Shown here: piece after piece, positions 25,975 through 38,405 of the stretch
How positions within the stretch are numbered: the stretch's first letter is position 1
Layout of the letters: the number at the start of each line of letters is the position of its first letter
Assembly (NCBI RefSeq): GCF_020010925.1
Contig: NZ_JAGJBZ010000001.1
Coordinates: 3,970,485-4,034,484, forward strand
Origin: Streptomyces griseiscabiei
Lineage (GTDB): Bacteria > Actinomycetota > Actinomycetes > Streptomycetales > Streptomycetaceae
Length of the DNA: 64,000 nt
Direction: 5' to 3'
Notes under the pieces: model-generated
What the model saw: only the letters and a program-made list of their open reading frames with translations
Database searches by the model: none
Told to the model about the DNA's origin: nothing
Made by a program: the position numbers and the translations under genes

Positions 25975-27387
25975 ATGAGGGGTTCGGTACGGGGGCGCGT
26001 GCGCCCGGCGGATCGGGTGCGCGAAGGGCGCGGGGCGCGCGGACGACTGCTGGTGGTCGTCCTCGCTCTGCTGGGGCTTCAACTGGCCTCGTTCGTGGCA
26101 CCGGCGTACGCCTGCGGCTGCGGCGCGATGGTCCCGGGCGACCAGCGGAGCATGTATGTGAACCGTGAGGCGTCCGTGGTGCGCTGGGACGGCCGCGAGG
26201 AACAGATCGTGATGAGCCTGACGGTCTCGGGGGACGCCCGTACGGCCGCCTGGATCATGCCGGTGCCGAACCGGGCGACGGTGCGGCTGGGCGACGCGGC
26301 CCTCTTCGACCGGCTCGCCGAGGAGACCGCGCCGGTGTACGAGAAGCGCGAGTACTACTGGCCGCGTTCGCACGACTGGCCGTTCGACATGTTCGAGAGC
26401 GACGGCATGGCGGGCGACGCGGCGCCCGGGGGCCCGCGGCCCCCGGTGGACGTCGTCGGCCGCGAGCGGCTCGGCCCGTTCGACGTGGCCCGGCTGACCG
26501 CCACCGATTCCGGCGCCCTCGGCGACTGGCTGGACGACAACGGCTTCGCGCTCCCGGACCGGCTGGACGCGGCGCTGGAGCCGTACGTCCGGCTGAAGTG
26601 GGAGTACGTGGCGATCCGGCTGGCCCCGGCCCCGGACACGGAGGAGGCCGAGGGCACGGGGGCGACCGAGGGCACGGGGGCGACCGAGGGCACGGGGAGC
26701 GCCGGCGGCGCCGGCGACGTACCGCTCTCCGGCACCCTGGACCCCCTCCACCTCACCTTCGCCAGCGACGAGCTCGTCTATCCGATGCGGCTGTCCCGGC
26801 TGGCCACCACTCCGCAGGCCCTCGGCCTGTACGTCCTCGCCGAGCACCGGATGGAGCCGGCTTCCGCGATCGGCGGGGACGAGCCGGAGGTGACGTTCGC
26901 CGGACGGCTCGGCGCACCCGGCGGCGCGCTCGGCGAACTCACCGCGGGCGGCACGGACTTCCTGACCGCCGTCGAGCAGAGCTTCCCGCAGCCGGAACGG
27001 ATCTCCGGCGATCACACGCTGCGGCGGGCCGCGGCCGACGACCCCTATCGAAAGGTCATCCACGTGGACGAGATGCAGACCCTGTGGGGCATGCCCGAGT
27101 GGCTGGTGTGGTTCGGCATCGGCATGGCCGCGCTGGTGATCAAGGCGGTGGCCGTCGCGATCGTGCTCATGCGCAACGCGAAGCGGCAACTGCCGCCCGT
27201 GCCCCCGCCGGGCGCGGCCTTCATGCCGCCGGGGGCGTACCCGCCGGGAGCACCATGGGGACCGGGAGCGCCGGGGGCGCCGGGGACTCCGGGAGCACAG
27301 GTGACTCCGGAAGCCCTGGCAGCGCCGTCGCCCCCGGTGGACCCGAAGTCCGGTCCGCAGGACCGCGACACATCCGGGAACCGCTGA
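25975..27387 (+). CDS. DUF2330 protein, secreted and membrane-anchored
   Basis: A 470-residue protein. A signal peptide (LLVVVLALLGLQLASFVAPAYA) is followed by ACGCGAMVPGDQ, the diagnostic start of DUF2330. A single helix near residue 370 (EWLVWFGIGMAALVIKAVAVAIVL) anchors it, and the C-terminal tail is Pro/Gly/Ala-rich. Three 18-base tandem units at about 26650-26697 encode EGTGAT repeats in a loop. The ATG at 25975 has GGAAGG 8 bases upstream; a TTG at 25951 is also in frame. Function is unknown. DUF2330 proteins are extracytoplasmic and Cys-rich at the start. Confidence 0.85.
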   Translation: MRGSVRGRVRPADRVREGRGARGRLLVVVLALLGLQLASFVAPAYACGCGAMVPGDQRSMYVNREASVVRWDGREEQIVMSLTVSGDARTAAWIMPVPNRATVRLGDAALFDRLAEETAPVYEKREYYWPRSHDWPFDMFESDGMAGDAAPGGPRPPVDVVGRERLGPFDVARLTATDSGALGDWLDDNGFALPDRLDAALEPYVRLKWEYVAIRLAPAPDTEEAEGTGATEGTGATEGTGSAGGAGDVPLSGTLDPLHLTFASDELVYPMRLSRLATTPQALGLYVLAEHRMEPASAIGGDEPEVTFAGRLGAPGGALGELTAGGTDFLTAVEQSFPQPERISGDHTLRRAAADDPYRKVIHVDEMQTLWGMPEWLVWFGIGMAALVIKAVAVAIVLMRNAKRQLPPVPPPGAAFMPPGAYPPGAPWGPGAPGAPGTPGAQVTPEALAAPSPPVDPKSGPQDRDTSGNR

Positions 27388-27412
27388 CAGAGGCCCCGCC
27401 CCGCGCCTATAT

Positions 27413-27444
27413 TCATTAGCACACCTACTTAGCTGCTCTAATGA
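27413..27444. promoter_or_regulatory. Inverted repeat TCATTAG...CTAATGA upstream of the O-methyltransferase
   Basis: The arms TCATTAG (27413-27419) and CTAATGA (27438-27444) are perfect with an 18-base spacer. The region is unusually AT-rich for this genome and sits 25-56 bases before the start. It looks like an operator for a local regulator that I cannot identify. Confidence 0.4.
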
Positions 27445-27468
27445 ACAAGGCGCGGGAGGCACATCCAC

Positions 27469-28140
27469 ATGAGCGAGTCGCGGACCTGGGACGACGTCGA
27501 CGCCTACTTCACCACCCAGCTCGCCCCGAACGACGAGGCCCTGGAGGCGGCACTGCGGGAGAACGCGGCGGCCGGGCTCCCGGCCATCGACGTCGCCGCC
27601 AACCAGGGCAAGTTCCTGCAGCTCCTCGCCCAGATCCAGGGCGCCCGCCGCATCCTGGAGGTCGGCACCCTGGGCGGCTACAGCACCATCTGGCTGGCCC
27701 GGGCGCTGCCCGCCGACGGCCGGCTGATCTCCCTGGAGTACAGCGCCCGGCACGCGGAGGTCGCCCGCCGCAACCTCGCGCACGCCGGGCTCGACGGCCT
27801 CGTGGAGGTACGCGTCGGCCCGGCCCTGGAGTCGCTGCCCAAGCTGGCCGACGAGAACCCCGAGCCCTTCGACCTGGTCTTCGTCGACGCGGACAAGGCC
27901 AACAACCCGCACTACGTGGAGTGGGCCCTGCGGCTCACCCGGGCCGGCAGCGTCCTCGTCGTCGACAACGTCGTCCGCGGCGGCCGGGTCGCCGACGCCG
28001 GCACCACCGAGCCCGACGTCGTCGGCACCCGAACGGCCCTCGAACTCATCGCCTCCCACCCGAAGTTGAGCGGCACGGCGATCCAGACGGTGGGCACCAA
28101 GGGGTACGACGGCTTCGCCCTGGCCCGGGTCCTGGACTGA
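27469..28140 (+). CDS. O-methyltransferase (COMT-like)
   Basis: A 223-residue catechol/caffeoyl-CoA-type methyltransferase. It has ILEVGTLGGYSTIWLA (SAM loop), FDLVFVDADKANNPHYVEW and VLVVDNVVRGGRV, which supply the metal-binding Asp and Asn. It methylates a phenolic or acyl hydroxyl, but the substrate cannot be read from the sequence. An AT-rich inverted repeat upstream suggests induction by a small molecule. Its neighbours give no pathway context. Confidence 0.88.
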   Translation: MSESRTWDDVDAYFTTQLAPNDEALEAALRENAAAGLPAIDVAANQGKFLQLLAQIQGARRILEVGTLGGYSTIWLARALPADGRLISLEYSARHAEVARRNLAHAGLDGLVEVRVGPALESLPKLADENPEPFDLVFVDADKANNPHYVEWALRLTRAGSVLVVDNVVRGGRVADAGTTEPDVVGTRTALELIASHPKLSGTAIQTVGTKGYDGFALARVLD

Positions 28141-28167
28141 CCGCGCCGCCCGCCGACGCGGCTCCCG

Positions 28168-28563
28168 TCAGGCCTCGTGGTAGAAGCCCACGTTGACGCT
28201 GCGGGGGCTCGTGCGGTCGTAGATGACCAGTTCACCGGAGCCGCCGTGCGGGAGCTTCGCGGTGCCGCCGTACGGCAGCGGTGAGGGCTGGTGGCCCAGC
28301 AGGGTCAGCCGCACCTCGGAGGAGGGGTCGGCGTGCGAGCCGCGCAGCCAGGTGACCTGCCAGCTCCCGTCCGGGGCGCACAGGAACTCCAGGTGCACCC
28401 GGGAGACGAAGAGCCAGTCGTCGGGTGTCGCGAGCCGGCACACCGCCCGATCGCGGCCCACCCGGAGCACGCCGCCCGGCTCGCTGGGCGCGTCGGCCAT
28501 CTGCATGCCGGCCGTCGCCCCGGCGTCCGCCTCGGAGACCGAGGCCATGGTGAGTTCGAGCAC
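28168..28563 (-). CDS. FHA-like domain protein
   Basis: A 131-residue protein. Its FHA-type core is GGVLRVGRDRAVC, then SRVHLEFL, with the Ser and His that contact phosphothreonine. About 35 residues precede the domain. GTG at 28563 has AGGAG at 8 bases. It would bind phosphorylated partners, implying Ser/Thr-kinase signalling, but no kinase lies nearby. It converges with the O-methyltransferase and diverges from the DUF1992 gene. Confidence 0.7.
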   Translation of the reverse strand: MLELTMASVSEADAGATAGMQMADAPSEPGGVLRVGRDRAVCRLATPDDWLFVSRVHLEFLCAPDGSWQVTWLRGSHADPSSEVRLTLLGHQPSPLPYGGTAKLPHGGSGELVIYDRTSPRSVNVGFYHEA

Positions 28564-28681
28564 GTACCGCTCCTAACGGGTCAAACTCCAATTGTCGCTG
28601 CGCACGGCACGTTTGGCACGCCGCCGCCGCATGATAAATCGCCGGATCGTCCTGTTGTGCGGGCTCCGGCACAATGGACCC

Positions 28682-29101
28682 ATGACCGAGCGAAAGCCCC
28701 CCGGTGTCAGCTTCGAGTCCTTCGTCGACAAACAGATCCGCGACGCGGAGGCGCGCGGCGACTTCAAGACCCTCCCCGGCGTCGGCCGCCCACTGGAGGG
28801 CGACGACTCCACCTACGACGAACTCTGGTGGATCAAACGGAAGATGGCCCGCGAAGGCCTCTCCGTCCTACCCCCCGCCCTGGCCCTGCGCAAGGAGGCG
28901 GAGGACGCCCTCACCACCGCCGCCGACGCCCCGTCCGAACACGCGGTCCGCAAGATCATCACCGAAATCAACACCAAGATCCGCACCATGATGTACCGCC
29001 CCCCACCGGGCCCACCGCTCGGCCTCAAGCCGTACGACGTCGAAGAGATCGTACGGCGGTGGCGGGAGGGGCGGGAGGGACCGGAGCGTCAGGAGGGCTG
29101 A
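28682..29101 (+). CDS. DUF1992 protein
   Basis: A 139-residue protein that begins with the DUF1992 core: FVDKQIRDAEARGDFKTLPGVGRPL, then DELWWIKRKMAREGLS. This domain also occurs in DnaJ-like protein DNAJC28. The ATG is close to a CACAAT (28671-28676) -10 element with a TTGTGC -35, so the message is probably leaderless. Function is unknown. A strong bidirectional terminator at 29158 follows. Confidence 0.85.
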   Translation: MTERKPPGVSFESFVDKQIRDAEARGDFKTLPGVGRPLEGDDSTYDELWWIKRKMAREGLSVLPPALALRKEAEDALTTAADAPSEHAVRKIITEINTKIRTMMYRPPPGPPLGLKPYDVEEIVRRWREGREGPERQEG

Positions 29102-29157
29102 CCGACGACGGCCTCGCACAGGCGCCGCACCGCCCGTCCACGCGGCAGACGACACAG

Positions 29158-29195
29158 GAGACCGCGCCCCGGGGTACGACCCGGGGCGCGGTCTC
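29158..29195. terminator. Strong bidirectional hairpin terminator
   Basis: GAGACCGCGCCCCGGG (29158-29173) pairs perfectly over 16 bases with CCCGGGGCGCGGTCTC (29180-29195), with a six-base loop. It separates the DUF1992 gene from a convergent gene. Confidence 0.8.
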
Positions 29196-29218
29196 GTCCA
29201 GAAGTGTCGAGCGCGGTG

Positions 29219-29818
29219 TCAGAGCCGCAGCAGGCGTTCCGTCAGCTCGCGGTAGTCGCGCAGGGCGAGGCGGAGCTGTTCGGTGTCGGTGGGGGTGGCG
29301 CGGTCGTCGTCGGTGGGGTGCCAGGCGGCGCGGAGGGTGCGGCGGCGGCGGGCCAGTACGTCGGTGAGGTGGGCGGTGGCCTCTTCGAGGACGTGGTCGG
29401 CCTCCTCGACCGCCGACCGGGGCTCGTCGACGAAGCCGCCGACCGCGTGGTGCAGCCGTGCCGTCAGCTTGTCGGACTCGTCGTGGGACAGGAGCGACGA
29501 TCCGGATCCGGAGGGGGCGCCGCCCCTCCCGGGGGCCTTCACATGGTCCTCCCGGGCCACCGGGCCGGGGCCCGTGTCGGTTCCGGGTGCCCTCGTGCGG
29601 GCGCCGGGGACCGCGGTCCGGTCCCCCGTGCGGGCCGCCCTGGCGTCCTCGCCGGGCACCACCGCGGCATGGGTGCCCGTGGCGCCCGCGGCGGTCGTGG
29701 TGTCCGGTGGTGTCGCGCCGCCCTCGGCCTTCCTCCCGTCCCGCCGCGCGTCGGCCTCCCGCGGCTCACGCGGACCGTGTCCGCGGATGCCCTCGCCCCT
29801 CGTCATGTCGTCGGTCAT
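29219..29818 (-). CDS. Conserved hypothetical with a C-terminal motif shared with its neighbour
   Basis: A 199-residue protein. The first about 100 residues are Gly/Ala/Pro/Arg-rich and low complexity. The C-terminal 90 residues are helical and share a motif (FVDxPRxAVxEADxLL) with the upstream gene. The ATG is 5 bases after the upstream stop, with GGGAG upstream, so they are an operon. No known domain is recognised. They read like a diverged pair that may form a heteromer. Function is unknown. Confidence 0.6.
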   Translation of the reverse strand: MTDDMTRGEGIRGHGPREPREADARRDGRKAEGGATPPDTTTAAGATGTHAAVVPGEDARAARTGDRTAVPGARTRAPGTDTGPGPVAREDHVKAPGRGGAPSGSGSSLLSHDESDKLTARLHHAVGGFVDEPRSAVEEADHVLEEATAHLTDVLARRRRTLRAAWHPTDDDRATPTDTEQLRLALRDYRELTERLLRL

Positions 29819-29823
29819 CCCCC

Positions 29824-30549
29824 TCAACTCCCTTTCGCGTGGCGCCTGGTGAGCGCCCATGGCAGATGGGACCGGTGGCGGCCGTCGGCGGCCGTACCGT
29901 CACGGTGGGCCGGGACCTCGCGCCCGGCGGTGCCGTCGCGGTCCGCCCGCGCGTCCCGGCGGTCCGCGGTCACCAGGTCCTCGAACAGGGCGCGGGCCTC
30001 GACCATGGCCTCGCGCATCTCCTCGGTACCGGCACCGGGGACGGTGCCGTTGCCGTTGCCCGCGCCGCCCCGGCCGTCGTCGCCGGTGGTGTGTGCCGCG
30101 AGGTGCACCCGGCGGTAGCCGTGCACATGGTGGGCGTGGTGGACGGAGAGCGCCTCCAACTGGGTCTCGTACCGGCCGTCGTCCGGGAAGCCGCGTGCTC
30201 CGGCCACCTCGGCGAGCAGCCGGTCCGCCTCGGCGACCGCCTCACGGGGCGAGTCGACGAAGCGTTCCTGGGCGGCGGCCCAGCGGGACTCGTACCGTTC
30301 GCGCTCCGCGCTCGGCAGGGGCCGCTTCTCCAGCGAGCCGTGCCGCTTCACCCGCTCCGCGAGTTCCCGGGCGGCGGCCCGCTCGTCGCCGTCATGGCGG
30401 GTCACGGTCCGGTCGTACTCGGGTCCGAAGCGCCGCTTCAGCGAGCCGCCGCCGGCCGCGCCGCCACGGGCGCGCTGGGTCAGGACGGCCGCGACAACGA
30501 CCACGGCCGCCACGATCACGATCAAAGCGATGATCAAGCCTGTGGACAT
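29824..30549 (-). CDS. Membrane-anchored hypothetical, motif-sharing partner of the next gene
   Basis: A 241-residue protein. An N-terminal helix (IIALIVIVAAVVVVAAVL, residues 5-22) anchors a cytosolic region. That region contains FVDSPREAVAEADRLLAEV, closely matching FVDEPRSAVEEADHVLEEA in the downstream protein. A His-rich stretch (VHHAHHVHGYRRVHLAAH) lies between. The ATG has GGAAGG upstream. I recognise no family. The two-gene operon suggests the proteins work together at the membrane. Confidence 0.65.
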   Translation of the reverse strand: MSTGLIIALIVIVAAVVVVAAVLTQRARGGAAGGGSLKRRFGPEYDRTVTRHDGDERAAARELAERVKRHGSLEKRPLPSAERERYESRWAAAQERFVDSPREAVAEADRLLAEVAGARGFPDDGRYETQLEALSVHHAHHVHGYRRVHLAAHTTGDDGRGGAGNGNGTVPGAGTEEMREAMVEARALFEDLVTADRRDARADRDGTAGREVPAHRDGTAADGRHRSHLPWALTRRHAKGS

Positions 30550-30673
30550 GAATGCCTTCCAGAGTCCTCGGCCCGGGGCGCCTCACCCCCTCGGCCGTTT
30601 GGCACCGGGTTGCCCGAACCCGTTCGTTCAAACGGCAAGCGCGTGGGGCGAGGACGAAGAGAGACGAAGAGAA

Positions 30674-30709
30674 CGGGAAGGAGAGCGGGAAGGAGAGCGG
30701 CAAGGAGAG
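30674..30709 (+). repeat. Three tandem 12-base units CGG[GC]AAGGAGAG
   Basis: The purine-rich unit is repeated three times (units start at 30674, 30686 and 30698). It is in the 205-base region between the hypothetical pair and the GNAT gene. Confidence 0.7.
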
Positions 30710-30754
30710 CGGCGGCGTAAATCGTTTGCGGGGCGCCCGCCCCCGCTCCCGACA

Positions 30755-34841
<4,087 letters not shown>

Positions 34842-34932
34842 GCGACGGGGCCGATCGCCGCGGAGGGGGATCGGCCGGCGCGGACGGGGGTCGGCCGGCG
34901 CCCCTTCGTCCCGGGTGATGCAGGATGAGGCC

Positions 34933-35253
34933 ATGAGCATCGTCAAGATCAACGTCCTCACGGTCCCTGTCGAGCAGCGCGAGGTACTGGAGAAGCGGTT
35001 CGCCTCGCGTGCCGGGGTGGTCGAGAACTCCGACGGGTTCGAGTGGTTCGAGCTGCTGCGCCCCGTCGAGGGCACCGACGACTATCTCGTCTACACCCGC
35101 TGGCGCGACGAGGCCGCCTTCCAGGCGTGGATGGAGGGCCCCATGAAGCAGGCCCACCAGGGCGGCGGCGAACGCCCCAAGCCGGCCGCCACCGACTCGA
35201 CCGTCTGGTCCTTCGAGGTCCTCCAGCAGACGGGCCCGAAGACCGGGGCCTGA
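34933..35253 (+). CDS. Antibiotic-biosynthesis-monooxygenase (ABM)-fold protein
   Basis: A 106-residue protein of the ABM/dimeric-alpha-beta-barrel family. It starts MSIVKINVLTVPVEQREVLEKRF, then FEWFELLRPVEG and YLVYTRWRDEAAFQAW. Related proteins include haem-degrading IsdG/HmoB-type oxygenases and quinone monooxygenases. The ATG is preceded by GGATGAGG. It has no iron box or partner gene nearby, so the exact reaction is not assigned. Confidence 0.8.
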   Translation: MSIVKINVLTVPVEQREVLEKRFASRAGVVENSDGFEWFELLRPVEGTDDYLVYTRWRDEAAFQAWMEGPMKQAHQGGGERPKPAATDSTVWSFEVLQQTGPKTGA

Positions 35254-35330
35254 CGCCCCGCTCTCCCCGCCCCACCGCCCCCGCCGCCCAGCGGGGGCGG
35301 ACTCATGTCCGGGCGCCCCTCCCTCACATG

Positions 35331-35354
35331 AGTACCCACCTTTTTGTGGGTACT
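35331..35354. promoter_or_regulatory. Orphan palindrome AGTACCCAC-N6-GTGGGTACT
   Basis: Perfect 9-base arms surround CTTTTT. It is of the type seen as operators of HxlR-like regulators. No normal gene starts downstream: only a 24-codon frame (35403-35477) follows. The HxlR gene at 35504 is convergent to it. Confidence 0.4.
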
Positions 35355-35503
35355 TGGCGGGCGGACGGCACCGGGAGACCCTTGTGGTGAGGGAGCGGCC
35401 GACGTGCCGCACGACACCTACCAGGGACGGAAGACGAGGATGAGGACAAGGACGAGGACGGCGATGCCGCTGATGTGACGCATGTGACGCATATGGCGCA
35501 TCT

Positions 35504-35872
35504 TCAGGAGACCGGGCGGGTGAGGCGGTTGCCGTCGGTCTCGGTGAGCGTCTCCAGCCGCCGATGCCCCCAGTCCGACAACGGCCCCAGCGCCTCGGAG
35601 AGTTCGCGGCCGAACGGGGTCAGGGAGTACACGGTCTTCAGCGGCAGCACATCGTGCACCTCCCGGTGCACGAGCCCGTCGGTCTCCATCTCGCGGAGCG
35701 CCTGGGTCAGCACCTTCTCGGTGAGTCCCGGCAGCAGCCGGCGCAGCTCACCCGGGCGGTGCGGACCGGACTCCAGCAGCCACAGCAGCGACGTCTTCCA
35801 TTTCCCCTCGATCACGGCGATCGCCGCGGTCACCCCGCACACGTTCGGGTCCTGGGCACGTCCGCGCCTCAT
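35504..35872 (-). CDS. HxlR-family transcriptional regulator
   Basis: A 122-residue winged-helix regulator. It has CGVTAAIAVIEGKWKTSLLWLL, then RPGELRRLLPGLTEKVLTQALREMETDGLVHREV, the HxlR fold signature with a Cys that can sense electrophiles or redox. It diverges from an NAD(P)-dependent reductase gene 81 bases away, the usual arrangement in which the HxlR protein controls that reductase. The ATG at 35872 has GGGGGAG. The effector is unknown. Confidence 0.88.
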   Translation of the reverse strand: MRRGRAQDPNVCGVTAAIAVIEGKWKTSLLWLLESGPHRPGELRRLLPGLTEKVLTQALREMETDGLVHREVHDVLPLKTVYSLTPFGRELSEALGPLSDWGHRRLETLTETDGNRLTRPVS

Positions 35873-35953
35873 CCCCGCTCCCCCTTCACCCCGTTCGCCG
35901 TCGTCACGAATCGACGGACGGACCAGTCAACTTCCCACAGGAGTCACCGAGTC

Positions 35954-36850
35954 ATGCCCGTACACACCGCACAGCCCAAGGCCCCCACCGTCACCGTACT
36001 CGGCCTGGGCCCGATGGGCCGGGCCCTGGCCGGCGCCTTTCTGGACGCCGGTCTGCGCACCACCGTCTGGAACCGTACGCCGGGCCGCGACGGGGAGCTG
36101 GCCGCGCGCGGCGCGGTCGGCGCCGGGTCGGCCGAGGAGGCGGTGGCCGCGAGCGCGCTGACCGTCGTCTGCGTGGTCAACTACGACGCCTCGGACGCGG
36201 TGTTGCGCACTCCGGCGGTCGCCGGGGCGCTCAAGGGCCGCACGGTGGTCAATCTGACCGCCGACACCCCGGACCGCGCCCGCTCCACCGCCGCCTGGGC
36301 GGCCGAGCACGGCGTGGAGTACCTGGACGGGGCGATCATGACGCCGACCCCGACCATCGGCACCCCGGACGGCGTCTTCCTCTACAGCGGCCCGGCGGAC
36401 CTGTACCGCGCCCACCGGCCCGTACTGGACGCGCTGAACGGCGCCCACACCCATCTCGGCGAGGAGATCGGCCGGGCGGCGACGTACGACATCGCGCTGC
36501 TCGACCTCTTCTGGACCTCGATCGCCGGCTATACGCACGCGCTGGCGCTGGCCCGGGCGGAGGGGGTCGGCGCGGTGGAGCTGACACCGTTCGCCCAGGG
36601 GATCGCCGCGATCCTTCCCGCGCTCTTCGAGGAGGGTGCGAAGGAGGTGGACAGCGGCCGCCACTCCGGCGAGGGCAACCCGCTCACCTCGGCCCTGTCG
36701 ACCATGACCCACGTCGTCCAGGTCTCCGAGTCCCACGGCATCGACGCGAGCGTCATGCGCTCCGCCGAGGGCTTCGTCCGCCGCGCCATCGCACAGGGCC
36801 ACGGCTCCGACGGCTTCACCCGGCTGACGGAGGTGCTCGGCCGCCGGTGA
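35954..36850 (+). CDS. NAD(P)-dependent beta-hydroxyacid-DH/imine-reductase-like protein
   Basis: A 298-residue enzyme. The Rossmann motif GLGPMGRALA lies near residue 17, followed by WNRTPGRDGELA, which suggests NADPH use. The C-terminal helical domain has YDIALLDLFWTSIAGY, resembling the catalytic helix of imine reductases (the D-x-ALL pattern) rather than the Lys of classic 3-hydroxyisobutyrate dehydrogenases. AGGAG lies before the ATG. It is probably controlled by the divergent HxlR protein. Imine reductase is likely but not proven. Confidence 0.82.
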   Translation: MPVHTAQPKAPTVTVLGLGPMGRALAGAFLDAGLRTTVWNRTPGRDGELAARGAVGAGSAEEAVAASALTVVCVVNYDASDAVLRTPAVAGALKGRTVVNLTADTPDRARSTAAWAAEHGVEYLDGAIMTPTPTIGTPDGVFLYSGPADLYRAHRPVLDALNGAHTHLGEEIGRAATYDIALLDLFWTSIAGYTHALALARAEGVGAVELTPFAQGIAAILPALFEEGAKEVDSGRHSGEGNPLTSALSTMTHVVQVSESHGIDASVMRSAEGFVRRAIAQGHGSDGFTRLTEVLGRR

Positions 36851-36873
36851 GGGGCCGCCGGGGTTCCGGGGGA

Positions 36874-36900
36874 ACCAGGGGCACCAGGGGCACCAGGGGC
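36874..36900 (+). repeat. Three tandem 9-base units ACCAGGGGC
   Basis: Three exact copies of ACCAGGGGC occur in tandem. They lie between convergent genes, downstream of the imine-reductase-like gene. Confidence 0.8.
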
Positions 36901-36975
36901 ACTGGGTGAGCCCCGGGGGAGGCGGCACCGTCCCGCCGGTCGCGACGGCGGCCGTCTCCCCGTCACCGGCCCCCG

Positions 36976-37644
36976 TCACGCCCCGACGTACAGCCGAATC
37001 GCCCCGCCCTCGCCCACCTCCACGCGTACCGACGTCAGGTCGGGCACCACCACGTCCGGCGCGTACGCCCCCGCGCGCTCCCCGATGCCCACGACCCGCA
37101 TCCCCGCCGCGTGCCCGGCCGCGATGCCCGCCTCGGAGTCCTCGAAGACGACGCAGTCCTCGGGGGCCACGCCCAGTTCCGCGGCGGCCTTGAGGAAGCC
37201 CTCGGGGTCCGGCTTGCTCGCGCCGACCGACTCGGCGGTGACGCGCAGCTCGGGCAGGGTCAGCCCGGCGGCGGCCATCCGTGCCGTGGACAGGGCGACG
37301 TCCGCCGAGGTCACGAGGGCGTGCGGCACAGCGCCGGTGACGAGGGACGCGAGGAACTCGGGAGCGCCGGGTATCGGCACGACGCCGTCCACGTCGGCGG
37401 TCTCCTCGGCCAGCATCCGCGCGTTGTCCGCGAGGTTCTCCGCCATGGGCCGCTCGGGCAGCAGGACGGCCATCGTGGCGTAGCCCTGGCGGCCGTGCAC
37501 CACCTTCATGACCTCGGCGCCGTCCAGTCCCTGCCGCTCGGCCCAGCGCCGCCAGACGCGCTCCACGGCGGCGTCCGAGTTGACGAGGGTGCCGTCCATG
37601 TCCAGCAGGAGGGCGCGGGCGGTCAGAACGGTGGTGGCCGTCAT
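36976..37644 (-). CDS. HAD-superfamily sugar-phosphatase-like protein
   Basis: A 222-residue HAD phosphatase of the CbbY/beta-phosphoglucomutase type. The nucleophile is in LLLDMDGTLVNSD, the motif II Ser/Thr is in ALVTSADVA and the motif III Lys region is in GASKPDPEGFLKAA. The acidic motif is in CVVFEDSEAGI. A sugar phosphate is the usual substrate. The ATG at 37644 has GGAGCT upstream; an earlier in-frame start at 37734 would add an unlikely basic leader. It shows no operon partner. Confidence 0.88.
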   Translation of the reverse strand: MTATTVLTARALLLDMDGTLVNSDAAVERVWRRWAERQGLDGAEVMKVVHGRQGYATMAVLLPERPMAENLADNARMLAEETADVDGVVPIPGAPEFLASLVTGAVPHALVTSADVALSTARMAAAGLTLPELRVTAESVGASKPDPEGFLKAAAELGVAPEDCVVFEDSEAGIAAGHAAGMRVVGIGERAGAYAPDVVVPDLTSVRVEVGEGGAIRLYVGA

Positions 37645-37823
37645 CGGCAGCTCCAAGGCGCGAAACGAGGGCCGCGGACGGTCGCACCCGGTGAGGCGGC
37701 TGGCGGCCCGGAGGGACAAGGCGGCCCCGCCCACCGGTCAGGGAGTGCGGGCGGGAGCCACTTTGTTTCCCTACGGTACAAAACAATGCGGGGCCCCGCC
37801 ACCCCCTCACCCGTCCCGCTCAC

Positions 37824-38405
37824 TCATCCCGCCACGGCCTCCCACAGACTCCACACACCGAGCCCCGTCATCAGTACGGCGGCGATCCGGGTGATCAGCC
37901 CCAACGGCACCCGCTTCATCAGCGCCTTTCCGCCGACGATGCCGAGGCCCGCCACGGTCCACAGGGCGAGAACCGCACCCAGTCCGACGGAGAGCGGATC
38001 GTCGTACCGGGCCGCGAGGTTCGCGGTCATGATCTGCGTCAGGTCCCCGAACTCGGCGACCAGGATGAGCATGAAGCCCGCCCCCGAGACCTTCCAGAAG
38101 CTCTGGTCCTCGGGCCGCCGGATCTCTTCCTCGCCCTCGTCCTTCTTCATGAGCAGCACCGCCGCGCCGCCCAGGAACAGCACGCCCGTCAGCGCGTGCA
38201 CGATCTGCTGCGGCAGGAGGGTGAGGACGCTGCCCGCGGCCACGGCGAGCGTGACATGGACGGCGAAGGCGGCGGCGACGCCGGCGAAGACGTACGAGGC
38301 GCGGTAGCGGGTGCCGAGGACGAGGCCGGCGAGGGCGGTCTTGTCGGGGAGTTCGGCGAGAAAGACGACGCCGAAGACGAGCGCCGTGACACTGATGCTG
38401 ATCAA
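37824..38405 (-). CDS. GDT1/TMEM165 (UPF0016)-family cation transporter
   Basis: A 193-residue membrane protein with two repeats of three helices. The two E-x-[GP]-D-[KL]-T motifs are present: AELPDKT near residue 18 (Gly replaced by Pro) and AEFGDLTQI near 120. These acidic motifs move Mn2+ or Ca2+ in exchange for protons. The start codon is TTG, with GAGGAAC just upstream, and no better in-frame start exists. I looked upstream for a Mn2+ (yybP-ykoY) riboswitch and saw none. Export of manganese is the most common role in bacteria. Confidence 0.85.
   Translation of the reverse strand: MISISVTALVFGVVFLAELPDKTALAGLVLGTRYRASYVFAGVAAAFAVHVTLAVAAGSVLTLLPQQIVHALTGVLFLGGAAVLLMKKDEGEEEIRRPEDQSFWKVSGAGFMLILVAEFGDLTQIMTANLAARYDDPLSVGLGAVLALWTVAGLGIVGGKALMKRVPLGLITRIAAVLMTGLGVWSLWEAVAG

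Noticed and set aside
30674..30709. Tandem 12-base purine units as a regulatory element
   Set aside because: They are short, with no symmetry or conserved site, and could be simple slippage. Recorded as a repeat only.
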